From positions 1 through 64,000 of the forward strand of contig NZ_JACONZ010000003.1 in NCBI RefSeq assembly GCF_014287275.1: a DNA stretch of 64,000 nucleotides, written 5' to 3'. The notes beneath the pieces were generated by a model, which saw only the letters and a program-made list of their open reading frames with translations, did not search any database and was not told where the DNA came from. Positions 51,964 to 62,949 of the stretch are shown one piece after another. The position numbers and the translations under genes are program-made. How positions within the stretch are numbered: the stretch's first letter is position 1; the number at the start of each line of letters is the position of its first letter. This DNA is from Anaerofilum hominis. GTDB taxonomy: Bacteria > Bacillota > Clostridia > Oscillospirales > Ruminococcaceae.

Positions 51964-52188
51964 ATCGGGATACCTCCTGAACGATAAGGCGTTGTTTTGA
52001 TCTCCATTATAACACGCGGCGGGACGGAGCTGGCGGCCGGAGAGGAAAAAATATGCGGTTTGTGGTATTATACAGGGGAAAACATGGGCTTTTTGCCCCG
52101 TTTGCCCCCGGCCGAACGCGCCCGGCCCCGCTTTGGCGGCCGAGCGCGTCCGCTGCCGGCGGGGACGAAAGAGAGAGGAAGCGGAGAG

Positions 52189-52770
52189 ATGAGTAAAACG
52201 ACCTGGCGCGGCGGCGCGCTGCTGGCGCCGGTGCCGCCGGCGCTGGTGAGCTGCGGCACCCTGGAGCAGCCTGCGGTGCTGACGGTGGCCTGGACCGGCA
52301 CCCTCAACACAAAGCCCCCGCGCACCTATGTTTCCATCCGGCCGGAGCGCAATTCCTATCCCATCATCCGGCAAAGCGGCGAGTTTGTGATCAACCTGGC
52401 CCCGGCCTCGCTGGCCCGGGCGGTGGACCTCTGCGGCTGCAAAAGCGGGCGCGCGGGGGACAAGTTCGCCCTGGCGCAGCTCACCCCCGCGGCCGCCTCG
52501 GCGGTGGCGGCCCCGCTGGTCGCAGAGTGCCCGGTCAGTCTGGAATGCCGGGTGTTCCAGGTGATCCCGCTGGGCAGCCACGACATGTTTTTGGCCGATA
52601 TCGTTGCCGTGGACGTGGAGGAGACTTTGCTGGACGCGGCGGGCAGGCTGCGGCTGGATAAAGCGGACCTGCTGGCCTATGCCCACGGTGAATATTTCCG
52701 TCTGGGGGGCAAGGTGGGCAGCTTCGGCTTTTCTGTGCGCAAAAAAAAGAAAGCCAAAGGAAAAAAGTAA
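52189..52770 (+). CDS. Flavin reductase family protein (flavoredoxin-like)
   Basis: A 193-residue FMN-binding split-barrel protein. LTVAWTGTLNTKPPRTYVSIRP and EFVINLAPASLARAVDLCGC are the FMN-binding blocks typical of flavoredoxin/flavin reductase-like proteins of anaerobes, and SLECRVFQVIPLGSHDMFLADI is the dimer/NAD(P)H region. The tail is very basic (RKKKKAKGKK). GGAAGCGGAG precedes the ATG. Divergent from the beta-galactosidase gene. Electron partner unknown. Confidence 0.85.
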   Translation: MSKTTWRGGALLAPVPPALVSCGTLEQPAVLTVAWTGTLNTKPPRTYVSIRPERNSYPIIRQSGEFVINLAPASLARAVDLCGCKSGRAGDKFALAQLTPAAASAVAAPLVAECPVSLECRVFQVIPLGSHDMFLADIVAVDVEETLLDAAGRLRLDKADLLAYAHGEYFRLGGKVGSFGFSVRKKKKAKGKK

Positions 52771-52819
52771 AAAGCGGGGACAATGCACACGTCCGCGCGG
52801 ACAGGAAAACGGGCCGCGG

Positions 52820-53440
52820 TCTCCTGCGGAGGAAGCGGGGGCTTTCTCTGTGTCTGGGATCGTTGCTGTGCGCCTGCGTTTTCCATTCCGGCATCCTCCG
52901 ACGGAGAGACAGAGGCCTTTTCTGTGCCCGGGGCCTCAGCCGTGCACCCCAAGCTTTTCCCCGGTGCTTTTCGCGGAGAAGCGGGGCTTTTTTGTGTCTG
53001 GGATCGTTGCCGCATCCCTCGCGCTTTCCCCTGGCATTTTCGTGCGGAGAAACAAGAGGGGGCCTCTGCGCCACAGTGCCACTGCGCGTCCGCGCCTGCG
53101 CGGCGACTTTCTGAGGAGAAACAGGGATTTTCTCTGCATCTGAAACCGCAGCCATGTGTCTGCGCTCTCTACGTCGGCGCTCTCGTGCGGAAAAACAGGG
53201 GCTTCCTCTGTGCCTGGAGCTATCATCGCGTACCCCGTTCCCCCCAGTACTCATGTGTGGAAAAGCGGGGGCTTTCTTTGTACCCGGGACGGTCGCTGCA
53301 CCCCCTCGCTCTTTCCTTTGGAATTTTGGTGTGGAAAAGCAAGCGTTGCCCTCTGCGCCTCGGCGCTGCCGCGCGCCCGGACCTGCTTCCGGCACCCTCC
53401 TGCGGAAAAGCAAGAGCTTTCGTCCGCGCCGGGACCCTGC
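52820..53440. repeat. Degenerate tandem repeats, ~72-78 bp unit, about eight copies
   Basis: A motif of the form TGCGGAAAAGC-RRGRGCTTTCTYTGTG, followed by a GTCTGGGAYCGTYGC-like block and a pyrimidine-rich stretch, recurs through the region (clear units begin near 52820, 52975, 53048, 53117, 53195, 53260, 53330 and 53402). Each unit can form a small AAGC/GCTTT hairpin. Unit length is close to a multiple of three, so both strands show long frames with a 23-26-codon periodicity, but no ribosome binding site or known protein feature supports translation. It lies between the flavin reductase gene and the heat-shock operon. Confidence 0.6.
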
Positions 53441-53914
53441 GCGAAGCGGCGGTGGCCGGCGGAGAAAAAAGCCCGGCAAAACGCTGGCGGCACCTGTGCC
53501 CCGGCGCGTTCTCCGCGGCCCCCGGCATGGGGAGAGAGGCAAAGCGCACGCAGACTGTTTCTGCCGCCGTGCAGAAAGGCTGCGTGTGCCGCCGGCAGTG
53601 CGGCGCGGCGGACGGGGTGCGGCCCGGTTTTCCGTGTCCCGGCCGCGCGGGACGGTCTCTCCCCGCCTTTGCTGTGCGCGTCCGTCTGTCCTGCCGCCCC
53701 GCCCATCCTGCCGCCGCACCCGTGGCGGCCTTTTTGTCCCCTTACATGAACGCGGCGGCGCAGGACAAACTACTGCCGTGCGCGGCCCCGCAAAAAAAGA
53801 GGCCCGCGCCCCTGCGGCGAGGCCGTGCTCCGCGCCCGCAAAGGACAGGGCAGGGGCCGGGCGGTCCTGCTTTGTGTCTAATTTGTAAAAATTGAAAATT
53901 TTTTCCGCAGGCGC
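53441..53914. other. Gene-free GC-rich stretch before the heat-shock promoter
   Basis: No gene, RNA or clear structural element recognised. Confidence 0.4.
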
Positions 53915-53973
53915 TTGACATCCGTCTAAATTGTTGTAAAATGAATTTAGCACTCAAGAACATAGAGTGCTAA
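53915..53973 (+). promoter_or_regulatory. Heat-shock promoter with CIRCE operator
   Basis: TTGACA (53915-53920), 16 bases, TAAAAT (53937-53942). The CIRCE element TTAGCACTC-N9-GAGTGCTAA (53947-53973) is a perfect match to the HrcA operator and covers the transcription start, so HrcA represses its own operon. Confidence 0.96.
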
Positions 53974-54000
53974 AAACAAAAAATGAGAGAAGGTGTGGGC

Positions 54001-55038
54001 ATGGCGATGGACGAGCGCAAACAGCGGGTACTTGCGGCCATCGTTTCCCTGTATGCGGCGGGGGGAGAACCGGTGGGTTCCAACCTGTTGCAGCAGCACT
54101 TTGATATGGCAGTATCCTCCGCCACACTGCGAAACGAAATGGCGGCCCTCACCAAGCTGGGCCTGCTGGAGCAGCCCCACACCAGCGCGGGCCGGGTGCC
54201 CAGCATGGCCGGCTACCGCTATTATATTGAAAACCTCATGGGCGCCGACGGGCGGCGGCTGCAGCTGTCCCCGCGGGAGCGGCGCGCCGTGGATGAGGCG
54301 TTCGACAACTTCGACTATGATCCCGAGAGGCTGGCAAAGGCCACCGCAAAGGAGCTGGCGAAGCTCACCGGCTTCACCGCCGTGGCCACCACCCCCAAAA
54401 GCGAGGACGTGAAGGTCGCTTATTACAGCGTGCTGCAGGTGGGGCGCTGCAGCGCCGCGGTGCTCAGCGTCAGCTCGGTGGGCGGCGTGGCCACCCGCGT
54501 GGCGGTCACCAAAGAGCCCATTTCCGCCGCGGAGCTGGCCCAGGTGGCAGGCCTCATCAACCGCACCCTTTGCTTTGTGGCGAAAGACGACGCCGGGCAG
54601 GAGATGCAGCAGGCGCTGTGGGACGCGCTGGGCGAGGACAAAAACCTCTGGCCCGTGGTGGCCGCCGCCGTGCGGCTGCTGCAGGGGGCCGGGCGCGGCA
54701 AGGTCTTTGTGGAGGGGGAGCAGAACCTGCTCAGCTGGCCCGAGATAGAGCCCAACCTGCACGGTTGCCTGGACCTGCTCAACCGGCACGAGGAACTGCA
54801 GCGGCTGATCGTGCCAAAAAACGACCGGCCGATGGTGCTGCTGGGCGACGACATGCCCGGCTACCGCATGCCGGGCGTGGCCATCGTGGCCCGCCGCTAT
54901 CTGGCGGGGGGCGGCCTGACCGGGGCCATCGCGCTCATGGGCCCCTCGCGCATGAATTACGACAAGGTGATCCCAATACTTGAATATTTTGCCGCAAAAC
55001 TCTGTCAGGCGATGACGGGCACCGGCAAGGAGGAGTAG
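54001..55038 (+). CDS. hrcA: Heat-inducible transcription repressor HrcA
   Basis: A 345-residue repressor with an N-terminal winged helix (KQRVLAAIVSLYAAGGEPVGSNLL, SSATLRNEMAALTKLGLLEQPHTSAGRVPS) and the HrcA effector domain ending in GGLTGAIALMGPSRMNYDKVIPILEYF. It binds the CIRCE site directly upstream and is kept active by GroEL in relatives. The ATG at 54001 is preferred over 53983 because AGAAGGTG lies between them. First gene of hrcA-grpE-dnaK-dnaJ, with grpE six bases downstream. Confidence 0.96.
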   Translation: MAMDERKQRVLAAIVSLYAAGGEPVGSNLLQQHFDMAVSSATLRNEMAALTKLGLLEQPHTSAGRVPSMAGYRYYIENLMGADGRRLQLSPRERRAVDEAFDNFDYDPERLAKATAKELAKLTGFTAVATTPKSEDVKVAYYSVLQVGRCSAAVLSVSSVGGVATRVAVTKEPISAAELAQVAGLINRTLCFVAKDDAGQEMQQALWDALGEDKNLWPVVAAAVRLLQGAGRGKVFVEGEQNLLSWPEIEPNLHGCLDLLNRHEELQRLIVPKNDRPMVLLGDDMPGYRMPGVAIVARRYLAGGGLTGAIALMGPSRMNYDKVIPILEYFAAKLCQAMTGTGKEE

Positions 55039-55044
55039 CACAGC

Positions 55045-55689
55045 ATGGAAGACGAGATCAAAAAGGAAAACGGCTGCGGCGAGGCGCCGCAGGCCGCCCC
55101 GGAGACGGACCCCGCGCCCCGGCAGGAGGAGGCCCCCGCTGCGGACGGCGGGCCCGGCTGCCAGGAGGAAAAGAAAGAGGACCGCAAAAAGGAGAAAAAA
55201 GAACGCAGGGCTGCCGCCGCGCTGGAAAAAGAGCTGGGCGCGGTAAAGGAGCGGCTTGCCGGGGCGGAAAAGGAGCTGGCGGGCGCCCGGGAGACCCTGA
55301 TGCGCACGGCCGCCGAGTACGACAATTACCGCAAGCGCACCGCGCGTGAAAAAGACGCCACTTTCAACAACGGGGTCACGTTCGCGGTCACCCAGCTGCT
55401 GCCGGTGGTGGATACGCTGGAGATGGCCGCCGCCGCCCCCACGGAGGACGAAAACTTCAAAAAGGGCGTCGAGATGACCCTGACCAAATGCGTGGAGGCG
55501 TTGGGCAAGCTGAGCATCCGGGAGATCGAGGCGCTGGGCAAGCCCTTTGACCCGGAGCTGCACAGCGCCGTGATGCAGGACCCCGCCACCGACGAGGCCC
55601 CCAGCGGCACCGTCACGCGGGTGCTGCAGAAAGGGTATCAGCTGGACGGCCGGGTGGTGCGCCACGCGACGGTGGCCGTCGCCGAATAG
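55045..55689 (+). CDS. grpE: GrpE nucleotide exchange factor
   Basis: A 214-residue co-chaperone that releases ADP from DnaK. Acidic N-terminus, a long coiled coil (about 45-95) and the C-terminal signature RTAAEYDNYRKRTAREK through HSAVMQDPATDEAPSGTV, ending VLQKGYQLDGRVVRHATVAV. Position between hrcA and dnaK is canonical. A perfect CGGCCCCG/CGGGGCCG hairpin at 55706-55721 lies between this gene and dnaK and may mark processing or attenuation. Confidence 0.96.
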   Translation: MEDEIKKENGCGEAPQAAPETDPAPRQEEAPAADGGPGCQEEKKEDRKKEKKERRAAAALEKELGAVKERLAGAEKELAGARETLMRTAAEYDNYRKRTAREKDATFNNGVTFAVTQLLPVVDTLEMAAAAPTEDENFKKGVEMTLTKCVEALGKLSIREIEALGKPFDPELHSAVMQDPATDEAPSGTVTRVLQKGYQLDGRVVRHATVAVAE

Positions 55690-55788
55690 CGGGCAGGACA
55701 ACTCTCGGCCCCGCGGGGCCGTTTCAATAGATCGACACACCAAAAACAAAAAACATCCAACACTGCTTTGATACAAAAGGAGAGATAG

Positions 55789-57642
<1,854 letters not shown>

Positions 57643-57901
57643 CGGCGTCAAAAAACAGAAATTCGTCTGTGCCGGCGGGCCGGTGCCCGCGGTGCAGACG
57701 CCCTTTGGAAAAACAGCCTGACGGCTGAGAACGGATGGGGCGCAGCAGGCGGCCCTGTCAGAAGACGGACCGACAGGGCCCCCGCCGCAGCGGATATCGC
57801 GGCGAGCCCTGTCGGTTTTGTGGGGTAACACAGCGCCGCCGGTGCGCCGGCGGGTGCGAACATAGGGCGGCGGGCAGCCGCCGCAAGGCAGGTGACTTTC
57901 A
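57643..57901 (+). other. dnaK-dnaJ spacer with repeated hairpin
   Basis: GTCTGTGCCGGCGGGC (57665-57680) pairs with GCCCGC-GGTGCAGAC (57685-57699). This is a second copy of the hairpin found after the GHL10 gene, but here followed by GCCCTTTGG, not a T-run, so it probably does not stop transcription. A further GGCCCTGTC/GACAGGGCC hairpin lies near 57750-57780. The spacer is long for this operon and could lower dnaJ expression relative to dnaK. Confidence 0.5.
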
Positions 57902-59065
57902 TTGGCAGAAAAACGCGATTATTACGAGGTGCTGGGCATCGCCAAGGGCGCCTCGGAGGACGAGATCAAAAAAGCGTACCGCAAACAGGCCAAAAAGTAC
58001 CATCCTGATCTGCACCCCGGCGACAAAGAGGCCGAGGAAAAGTTCAAGGAGGTCAACGAGGCCTACGAGATCCTCAGCGACGCGGATAAGCGGGCGCGGT
58101 ACGACCAGTTCGGCCACGCGGGCGTGGATCCCAACTACGGCGCAGGCGCGGGCGGCGGCTTTGGCGGCGGTTTCGCGGGCTTTGACGGAGATATCGACCT
58201 GGGCGATATCTTCGGCAGCTTTTTCGGCGGCGGCTTTGGCGGCGGCCGCCGTCAGGCCAACCCCAACGCCCCCAGGCGCGGCGCGGATATCCGGGTGTCG
58301 GTGGCGCTCTCCTTTATGGAGGCGGCCCACGGCTGCACCAAGACCGTCACGGTCAACCATCAGGATACCTGTCCCGAGTGCGGCGGCAGCGGCGCGGCCA
58401 AGGGCACCAGCCCCGAGACCTGCCCGGACTGCGGCGGCCGGGGCACCGTGACCACCCAGACCCGCACCCCGTTTGGCGTGATGCAGAGCCAGCGGCCCTG
58501 CTCGCGCTGCGGCGGCCGGGGCAAGATCATCAAGACCCCCTGCCGCAAGTGCTCGGGCACCGGCCGGGTCTCCAGCAGCAAAAAGCTGGAGGTCAAGATC
58601 CCGGCGGGCATCGACGACGACCAGAGCCTTGCCATGCGCGGTTTGGGCGACAAGGGCCTGAACGGCGGCCCGGCGGGGGATGTGATCGTCATCGTCACCG
58701 TGCGCCCGGACACCCTGTTCGAGCGGGATAAGTACGACGTCTGGGTGACGGTGCCCATCACCTATTCTCAGGCGGTGATCGGGGACGAGGTCGTGGTGCC
58801 CACCATCGACGGCAAGGTGCAGTACAAGGTGCCGGAGGGCACCCAGAGCGGCACCGTGTTCCGGCTGCGGGGCAAGGGCATCCAGTATCTGAACGGCAAG
58901 GGCCGCGGCGACCAGTACGTCAAGGTCAATGTGGAGATCCCCAAAAAGCTGACCCGCACCCAGCGGGACGCGCTGAAAAAATTTGAGGAGACCCTCAAGG
59001 ACGAAAACTACGAACAGCGCAAGGGCTTTTTCAAGACCCTGAAAGACATGTTCGGGAACAATTAA
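57902..59065 (+). CDS. dnaJ: Hsp40 co-chaperone DnaJ
   Basis: A 387-residue type I J-protein: J domain with the HPD motif ([10 protein letters not shown]), Gly/Phe-rich linker (about 77-125), four zinc-finger CxxCxGxG repeats ([32 protein letters not shown]) and the C-terminal substrate domain. It stimulates DnaK's ATPase. The start is TTG at 57902, with AGGCAGGTGA upstream. Last gene of the heat-shock operon. Confidence 0.97.
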   Translation: MAEKRDYYEVLGIAKGASEDEIKKAYRKQAKKYHPDLHPGDKEAEEKFKEVNEAYEILSDADKRARYDQFGHAGVDPNYGAGAGGGFGGGFAGFDGDIDLGDIFGSFFGGGFGGGRRQANPNAPRRGADIRVSVALSFMEAAHGCTKTVTVNHQDTCPECGGSGAAKGTSPETCPDCGGRGTVTTQTRTPFGVMQSQRPCSRCGGRGKIIKTPCRKCSGTGRVSSSKKLEVKIPAGIDDDQSLAMRGLGDKGLNGGPAGDVIVIVTVRPDTLFERDKYDVWVTVPITYSQAVIGDEVVVPTIDGKVQYKVPEGTQSGTVFRLRGKGIQYLNGKGRGDQYVKVNVEIPKKLTRTQRDALKKFEETLKDENYEQRKGFFKTLKDMFGNN

Positions 59066-59071
59066 CAAAGA

Positions 59072-59106
59072 AAAAGCGGGGCCTGCAGCTGCGGGCCCCG
59101 CTTTTG
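59072..59106 (+). terminator. Terminator of the heat-shock operon
   Basis: AAAAGCGGGGCC (59072-59083) and GGCCCCGCTTTT (59094-59105) form a perfect 12-bp stem with T4 after it. Confidence 0.82.
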
Positions 59107-59137
59107 TGTCCCCCCCACCTTGCGGGGAGGACTTTTT

Positions 59138-59848
59138 TTATTCCTGTACGATGCTGTCTGAGGTGTCGGAGATCTGCTTGAGATAAGCGCAGGCGCCCTC
59201 GACGTCCCTGGCTTCGATCAGCTGCATAAAGCGCTCCAGGCGGCCCACGCTGAAGCGCAGGCCAAGCGTGCGGGCGGAGTTGCGCCAGAACCGCACCGCG
59301 GGTTTGTGAAAGGCGTTCATGATGAGGGGGGCCAGGGTGTTTTGAGAGGCCACGCAGATCGCGTGATGAAAAGTAAAGTAGATCTCAGCCAGTTCCTCGT
59401 AACAGTCGCCGCCCTGGTCGGCCAGCTGGTGCGCCCTGCTGAGCAGAAACTGCAGAGTTTCCAGAAGCTCCGGGGAGGGGGCGGCCGCGACCTTGCGCAG
59501 GCAATAGCCCTCGATCGCCTCCCGCATCTCGAGCACAGAGCGCACGTTCCGGCGGTCCAGCTGCCCACCGCTGTGCTGCATGATGGATTCCAAAGCCTCC
59601 AGCGTCCCATAGCGCGCATAGTCGTTGACAAAGATACCGCGGCGGGGCTCCACCCGCAGAAATCCTTTTCGCTCCATATCCGCGATACCGCTGTGGACGG
59701 CGGTCTTGCTCAGCCGCATGGTCTCCGCCAGCTCGCGCTCGCTGGGCAGCCGTTGGCCGATCTCCAGCTCGCCGGTCAGTATTTTATCCTCGATCTGGTT
59801 TACAAACAATTCTTTGACCGTGGGCGCAACGATAGCAGAAAATTGCAT
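59138..59848 (-). CDS. GntR-family (FadR subfamily) transcriptional regulator
   Basis: A 236-residue regulator. Winged helix at the N-terminus (IEDKILTGELEIGQRLPSERELAE, LSKTAVHSGIADMERKGFLRV) followed by an all-helical FCD-type effector domain (LEMREAIEGYCLRKVA, YFTFHHAICVASQN). FadR-subfamily members usually bind a carboxylate such as a sugar acid or fatty acid derivative. The ATG at 59848 follows GGGGAGGT; the open frame extends to 59932. It is divergent from the alpha/beta hydrolase gene and both leaders contain TGGTnnGACCA operators, so it likely controls itself and that gene. Confidence 0.88.
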   Translation of the reverse strand: MQFSAIVAPTVKELFVNQIEDKILTGELEIGQRLPSERELAETMRLSKTAVHSGIADMERKGFLRVEPRRGIFVNDYARYGTLEALESIMQHSGGQLDRRNVRSVLEMREAIEGYCLRKVAAAPSPELLETLQFLLSRAHQLADQGGDCYEELAEIYFTFHHAICVASQNTLAPLIMNAFHKPAVRFWRNSARTLGLRFSVGRLERFMQLIEARDVEGACAYLKQISDTSDSIVQE

Positions 59849-59880
59849 GAAAGAGATACCTCCCCTTGTCTCATCGATTT

Positions 59881-59999
59881 TGGTCAGACCAGAACCATTG
59901 GTATTATATAATATCTTATAGGAAAAATTCAAGCGAATATGCCAATTGAAAGCCGAAATTCCATGCGCTACAATGGATTGTGGAAATCTGGTTAGACCA
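59881..59999. promoter_or_regulatory. Divergent promoters with paired GntR/FadR operators
   Basis: Minus strand: TTGAAT (59932-59927), 18 bases, TATAAT (59908-59903), followed by operator 1 TGGTCAGACCA (59881-59891), a perfect dyad. Plus strand: TTGAAA (59946-59951), 17 bases, TACAAT (59969-59974), followed by operator 2 TGGTTAGACCA (59989-59999), one mismatch. Each operator lies just after its transcription start, as expected for a road-block repressor, and matches the FadR-subfamily TGGT..ACCA core. Centre-to-centre distance is 108 bases. Confidence 0.85.
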
Positions 60000-60024
60000 A
60001 ACTGTGCTCGGAGGAGGTTTCAGG

Positions 60025-62037
60025 ATGAAAACAAACCGCAGAAAGTGGGCGGGCCTGCTGGCGGCGCTGCTGGCGTGCTCGGCGCTGTGCATGGCGCTGG
60101 CCTATGCCGTGCAGACCGATTTCGGCGGCGTGCGCGTCACCACACAGGTGCTGCAGACGCCCAGGGGCGAGATCGCCTACAAATTGTACCGACCCGCCAG
60201 CGCCACGGAGCAGCAGCCTGCACCGGGGGTGCTGCTGCTGCACGGATATCAGAACGATAAGGACACCAGCGCGGCCTACGCGGTCGAGCTGGCCCGGCGG
60301 GGAGCGGTCGTGGTGGCGCTGGACGAATACGGCCATGGCTCCACCGCGGTCCCCATGCGGGAGCGCGGATATGTGGACCACAAATTGAACACCAGCTATG
60401 GCCTGGACCGCGAGGGGGACGGCAGCCTGGTGGAGATCAGCGGCCCGGTGCGCTACCGCGTTATGATGAACTTTTCCAATCTGAGCTTTTTCAGGGACCG
60501 ATATTCCACCGACAGCCACGGCAATAAGATACAGGACAGCTCGATGGGAGGCATAGAGGGGTACGCCCTGCTGGCAGGGCTGCCTTATGTGGACAGTACC
60601 CGTTTGGGGATCAGCGGCCACTCGATGGGCACCTGGGCGTCCTGGTCCACGGCGGCCGCCTATGCGGGCGCCGTGGGGGCGCAGGGGAAGGACATTGCCC
60701 CCAGGGCAGTCGTGCTTCAATGCGGCGAACTTTTCACCGAAGACGCCTATGATCCCGGCAGTACTTATTTCAACAACGTCCTGCTTTTAACGGCGAAATA
60801 TGACGAGTTCAACTATTTCCGGGACTTTCAGAATACGGTCTCGGATGCCCTGCTCGATACCCCGCTGCGGCTGGGATTCCTCGGGGTCGAGGACGGCGCC
60901 CGGTGGAATACCACCTATGGGGACTTTTCCGACGGTTCGGCCCGGCGGTGCGAGCTGATCCGCACCAACCACCGGCTGACGACCCATGACGGCCACGCCA
61001 TTTCTGCGGCGATGGACTGGTTTGGGGACGCGCTGGAGCTGGACACCGATCTGGCGGCGACCGACCAGCGCTACCAGATCAAGGAAATTGCAGGGCTGGC
61101 GGCGATGTTGCTGGCGATCGCCGCCATGATCCCGCTGATGGAGCTGCTGCTCACGATCCCCTTTTTTAAAAAGGTGGTGCAACCGCTGCCCGACCGCCCG
61201 GCAAGGCTCAAGACCGGGGGGCGCTATTGGAGGGAAGCGGCGCTGACCATCCTCATCGCCGGGCTCAGCTATCCCTTTATGACCCAGCTGGGGCACGGCC
61301 TGCTGCCGGTGCCGGAAAATATTTTCCGCATGACCATCGGGAACGGCTTTTTGTCCTGGTATCTGCTTTTGAGCGCCGTGATGCTGATCACCATGATCGT
61401 CCAGTGGAAGCGCTCCAAAAAGCGCGGCCAGCCGCTGGACTATTATGATCTCGGCTTTTCCGGCCCGCAGCAGGCGGGGCGCATCGACTGGTTCCTGTGC
61501 GGCCGCGGCGCGCTGCTGGCATGCTGTATGGTGGGCTTTCTGTATGGGCTGACGGTCCTCTATCAGGCCGTGTTCCAACTGGACCTGCGCTTTATCTGGC
61601 CGTTCTTCCGCGGCTTTTCCGCCGAGCGGTTTGGGCAGTTCCTGGTCTATCTGCCGGTCTTTCTACTGTTTTTCCTTTTAAACAACAGCAAGGTCTTTGC
61701 CCAGATGATCAAGCCCTCGACCCTCCGCCCCGGGCTCAGAGGATTTGTGCAGGACTGGTATAAAAACGCGCTGTGCATGACCGGCGGCGTCCTGCTGATG
61801 ATCTTGCTGGAATATCTGCCGTTCTTTGCGGGGATCGGCCCCGGCGCAGATCTCCTGTTCGGCACCACGTTCGGGGGGCCGTTCATGTCCCTGATGATCG
61901 TCTTTGTGCCCCAGGTACTGGTGTTCAGCGTTCTTTGCACCTATTGCTACCGGCGCACGGCAAATATTTATACGGGCGGCGTCACGGTCGCCTGCATGGC
62001 CTGCTGGATCGTCACCGGCGGCTCGGCGATCCTGTAA
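60025..62037 (+). CDS. Alpha/beta hydrolase fused to a multi-helix membrane domain
   Basis: A 670-residue membrane protein. A signal-anchor helix (about 8-28) is followed by an extracytoplasmic alpha/beta hydrolase domain (about 40-345): LLHGYQND as oxyanion strand, GHSMG (198-202) with Ser200 as nucleophile, a DxxGHG-like segment, and HDGHA as probable catalytic His. From ~360 come about seven hydrophobic helices. The fold suggests an esterase, peptidase or thioesterase; substrate unknown. GGAGGAGG precedes the ATG. A GntR/FadR operator lies in its leader. A joined hydrolase and polytopic domain of this kind is found as an uncharacterised family in Clostridia, to my knowledge. Confidence 0.82.
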   Translation: MKTNRRKWAGLLAALLACSALCMALAYAVQTDFGGVRVTTQVLQTPRGEIAYKLYRPASATEQQPAPGVLLLHGYQNDKDTSAAYAVELARRGAVVVALDEYGHGSTAVPMRERGYVDHKLNTSYGLDREGDGSLVEISGPVRYRVMMNFSNLSFFRDRYSTDSHGNKIQDSSMGGIEGYALLAGLPYVDSTRLGISGHSMGTWASWSTAAAYAGAVGAQGKDIAPRAVVLQCGELFTEDAYDPGSTYFNNVLLLTAKYDEFNYFRDFQNTVSDALLDTPLRLGFLGVEDGARWNTTYGDFSDGSARRCELIRTNHRLTTHDGHAISAAMDWFGDALELDTDLAATDQRYQIKEIAGLAAMLLAIAAMIPLMELLLTIPFFKKVVQPLPDRPARLKTGGRYWREAALTILIAGLSYPFMTQLGHGLLPVPENIFRMTIGNGFLSWYLLLSAVMLITMIVQWKRSKKRGQPLDYYDLGFSGPQQAGRIDWFLCGRGALLACCMVGFLYGLTVLYQAVFQLDLRFIWPFFRGFSAERFGQFLVYLPVFLLFFLLNNSKVFAQMIKPSTLRPGLRGFVQDWYKNALCMTGGVLLMILLEYLPFFAGIGPGADLLFGTTFGGPFMSLMIVFVPQVLVFSVLCTYCYRRTANIYTGGVTVACMACWIVTGGSAIL

Positions 62038-62322
62038 AACTCTTTACAGGGCACAAAAAGCCGTTTAAAAAAGAAGAGCATCCCACCCTGTGCTGCCGGA
62101 CCGTCCTGGAGCGGTACAGGGCTGAAAGGAAAAAACCGTCCCGGGGCGGGAAAAAGCGGGCCGGCGGAGAGAGAAGTCCCCCGGCGGCGTCCCACGGGAG
62201 GAACGGCGGGGGCCGGCGCTTTTTGCCGAGGACCGCTTCCGGTCCTCGGCGCAGCCCCCGGAGGGCCGTGCCGCACCGCGGGCCGGTTTGGGGACGCGCA
62301 GCACGGCTGGTCGTATCGCAGC
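62038..62322. other. Gene-free spacer
   Basis: GC-rich stretch without supportable reading frames. Two 15-base direct repeats CGCTCAGGGCTTTGC near 62456-62485 lie further right, the second inside the start of the terminal region of the next minus-strand gene. Confidence 0.35.
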
Positions 62323-62363
62323 AAAACAGGCGGCCCGTTTTATAAAAACGGGCCGCCTGTTTT
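62323..62363. terminator. Bidirectional intrinsic terminator
   Basis: Arms 62323-62341 and 62345-62363 form a perfect 19-bp stem with AAAA/TTTT ends on both strands. It fits as the end of both the hydrolase transcript (plus) and the small-protein gene (minus). Confidence 0.85.
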
Positions 62364-62474
62364 GTGCTGTGCGGTTTGCCGCGCGCCCGCATCCGGCCGT
62401 CTGCCTCAGGGCGGCAGGGGCGCAAAGGAAAAAAGCGATCGCGCGCAGGGGTTTTGCGCTCAGGGCTTTGCCGC

Positions 62475-62873
62475 TCAGGGCTTTGCGAGGTCATCGGGGT
62501 CGTCCCGCGTGATGAACTGGCAGTACACATACAGGTTCTGGATCTTGGTCGCCTCGTTGCCGTAAGAGGTGCGGACGCTGGGCTGCGTCTCCGACGGGGT
62601 CACATAGAGGCGAAAGACAATGGCGTCCTGGCCGGGCTCCAGCAGGTCCGCTGGCGCATAGCGGAAGTTGCTGACCGCAATGTCCAGATGCCGGTACAGC
62701 AGGTCTTCGATCACCGCGTCCGCAAAGCAGCGGGTGATCTCGCGGCTGTTCTGCATCTCGACAATGGCTTTGACCTCTTCAAAAGAGATCTCCTGCACGC
62801 GGTAGTTGCCCTGATGCAGCACTTCCAGCAGAGAGTTGTTGTCCAGCAGCAGCAATGGCTTTGATCGTTCCAT
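62475..62873 (-). CDS. Uncharacterised protein, remotely DUF1874-like (132 aa)
   Basis: I do not recognise a firm family. The order of blocks, however, resembles the small DUF1874/YddF fold: a short first strand (PLLLLDNNSLLEV), YRVQEISFEEVKAIVE where that family has Y.Y..ISLEEAK, a helix (FADAVIEDLL), then a nucleic-acid-family-like block LDIAVSNFRY and GQDAIVFRLYV, where DUF1874 proteins have LGI.V..NRIQ and GD.A.VFRL. The family's catalytic Gly-His before the helix is missing. Start ATG 62873 has AAAGGGTG upstream and a good promoter at 62920-62949. Single gene. Treat the family hint as weak. Confidence 0.5.
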   Translation of the reverse strand: MERSKPLLLLDNNSLLEVLHQGNYRVQEISFEEVKAIVEMQNSREITRCFADAVIEDLLYRHLDIAVSNFRYAPADLLEPGQDAIVFRLYVTPSETQPSVRTSYGNEATKIQNLYVYCQFITRDDPDDLAKP

Positions 62874-62919
62874 CCTCTTTCACCCTTTCACTGAAAAGTA
62901 AAAACTGTCTGACAGCCTC

Positions 62920-62949
62920 ATCATACCGCGCCCCAACTGGAATTGTCAA
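62920..62949 (-). promoter_or_regulatory. Promoter of the small uncharacterised gene
   Basis: On the minus strand: TTGACA (62949-62944), 18 bases, TATGAT (62925-62920), about 47 bases before the start codon. Confidence 0.75.

Noticed and set aside
52535..53953. Long minus-strand frame with 24-residue repeats
   Set aside because: Comes from the tandem DNA repeats, whose unit is near a multiple of three; the other strand is equally open and neither has a start signal.
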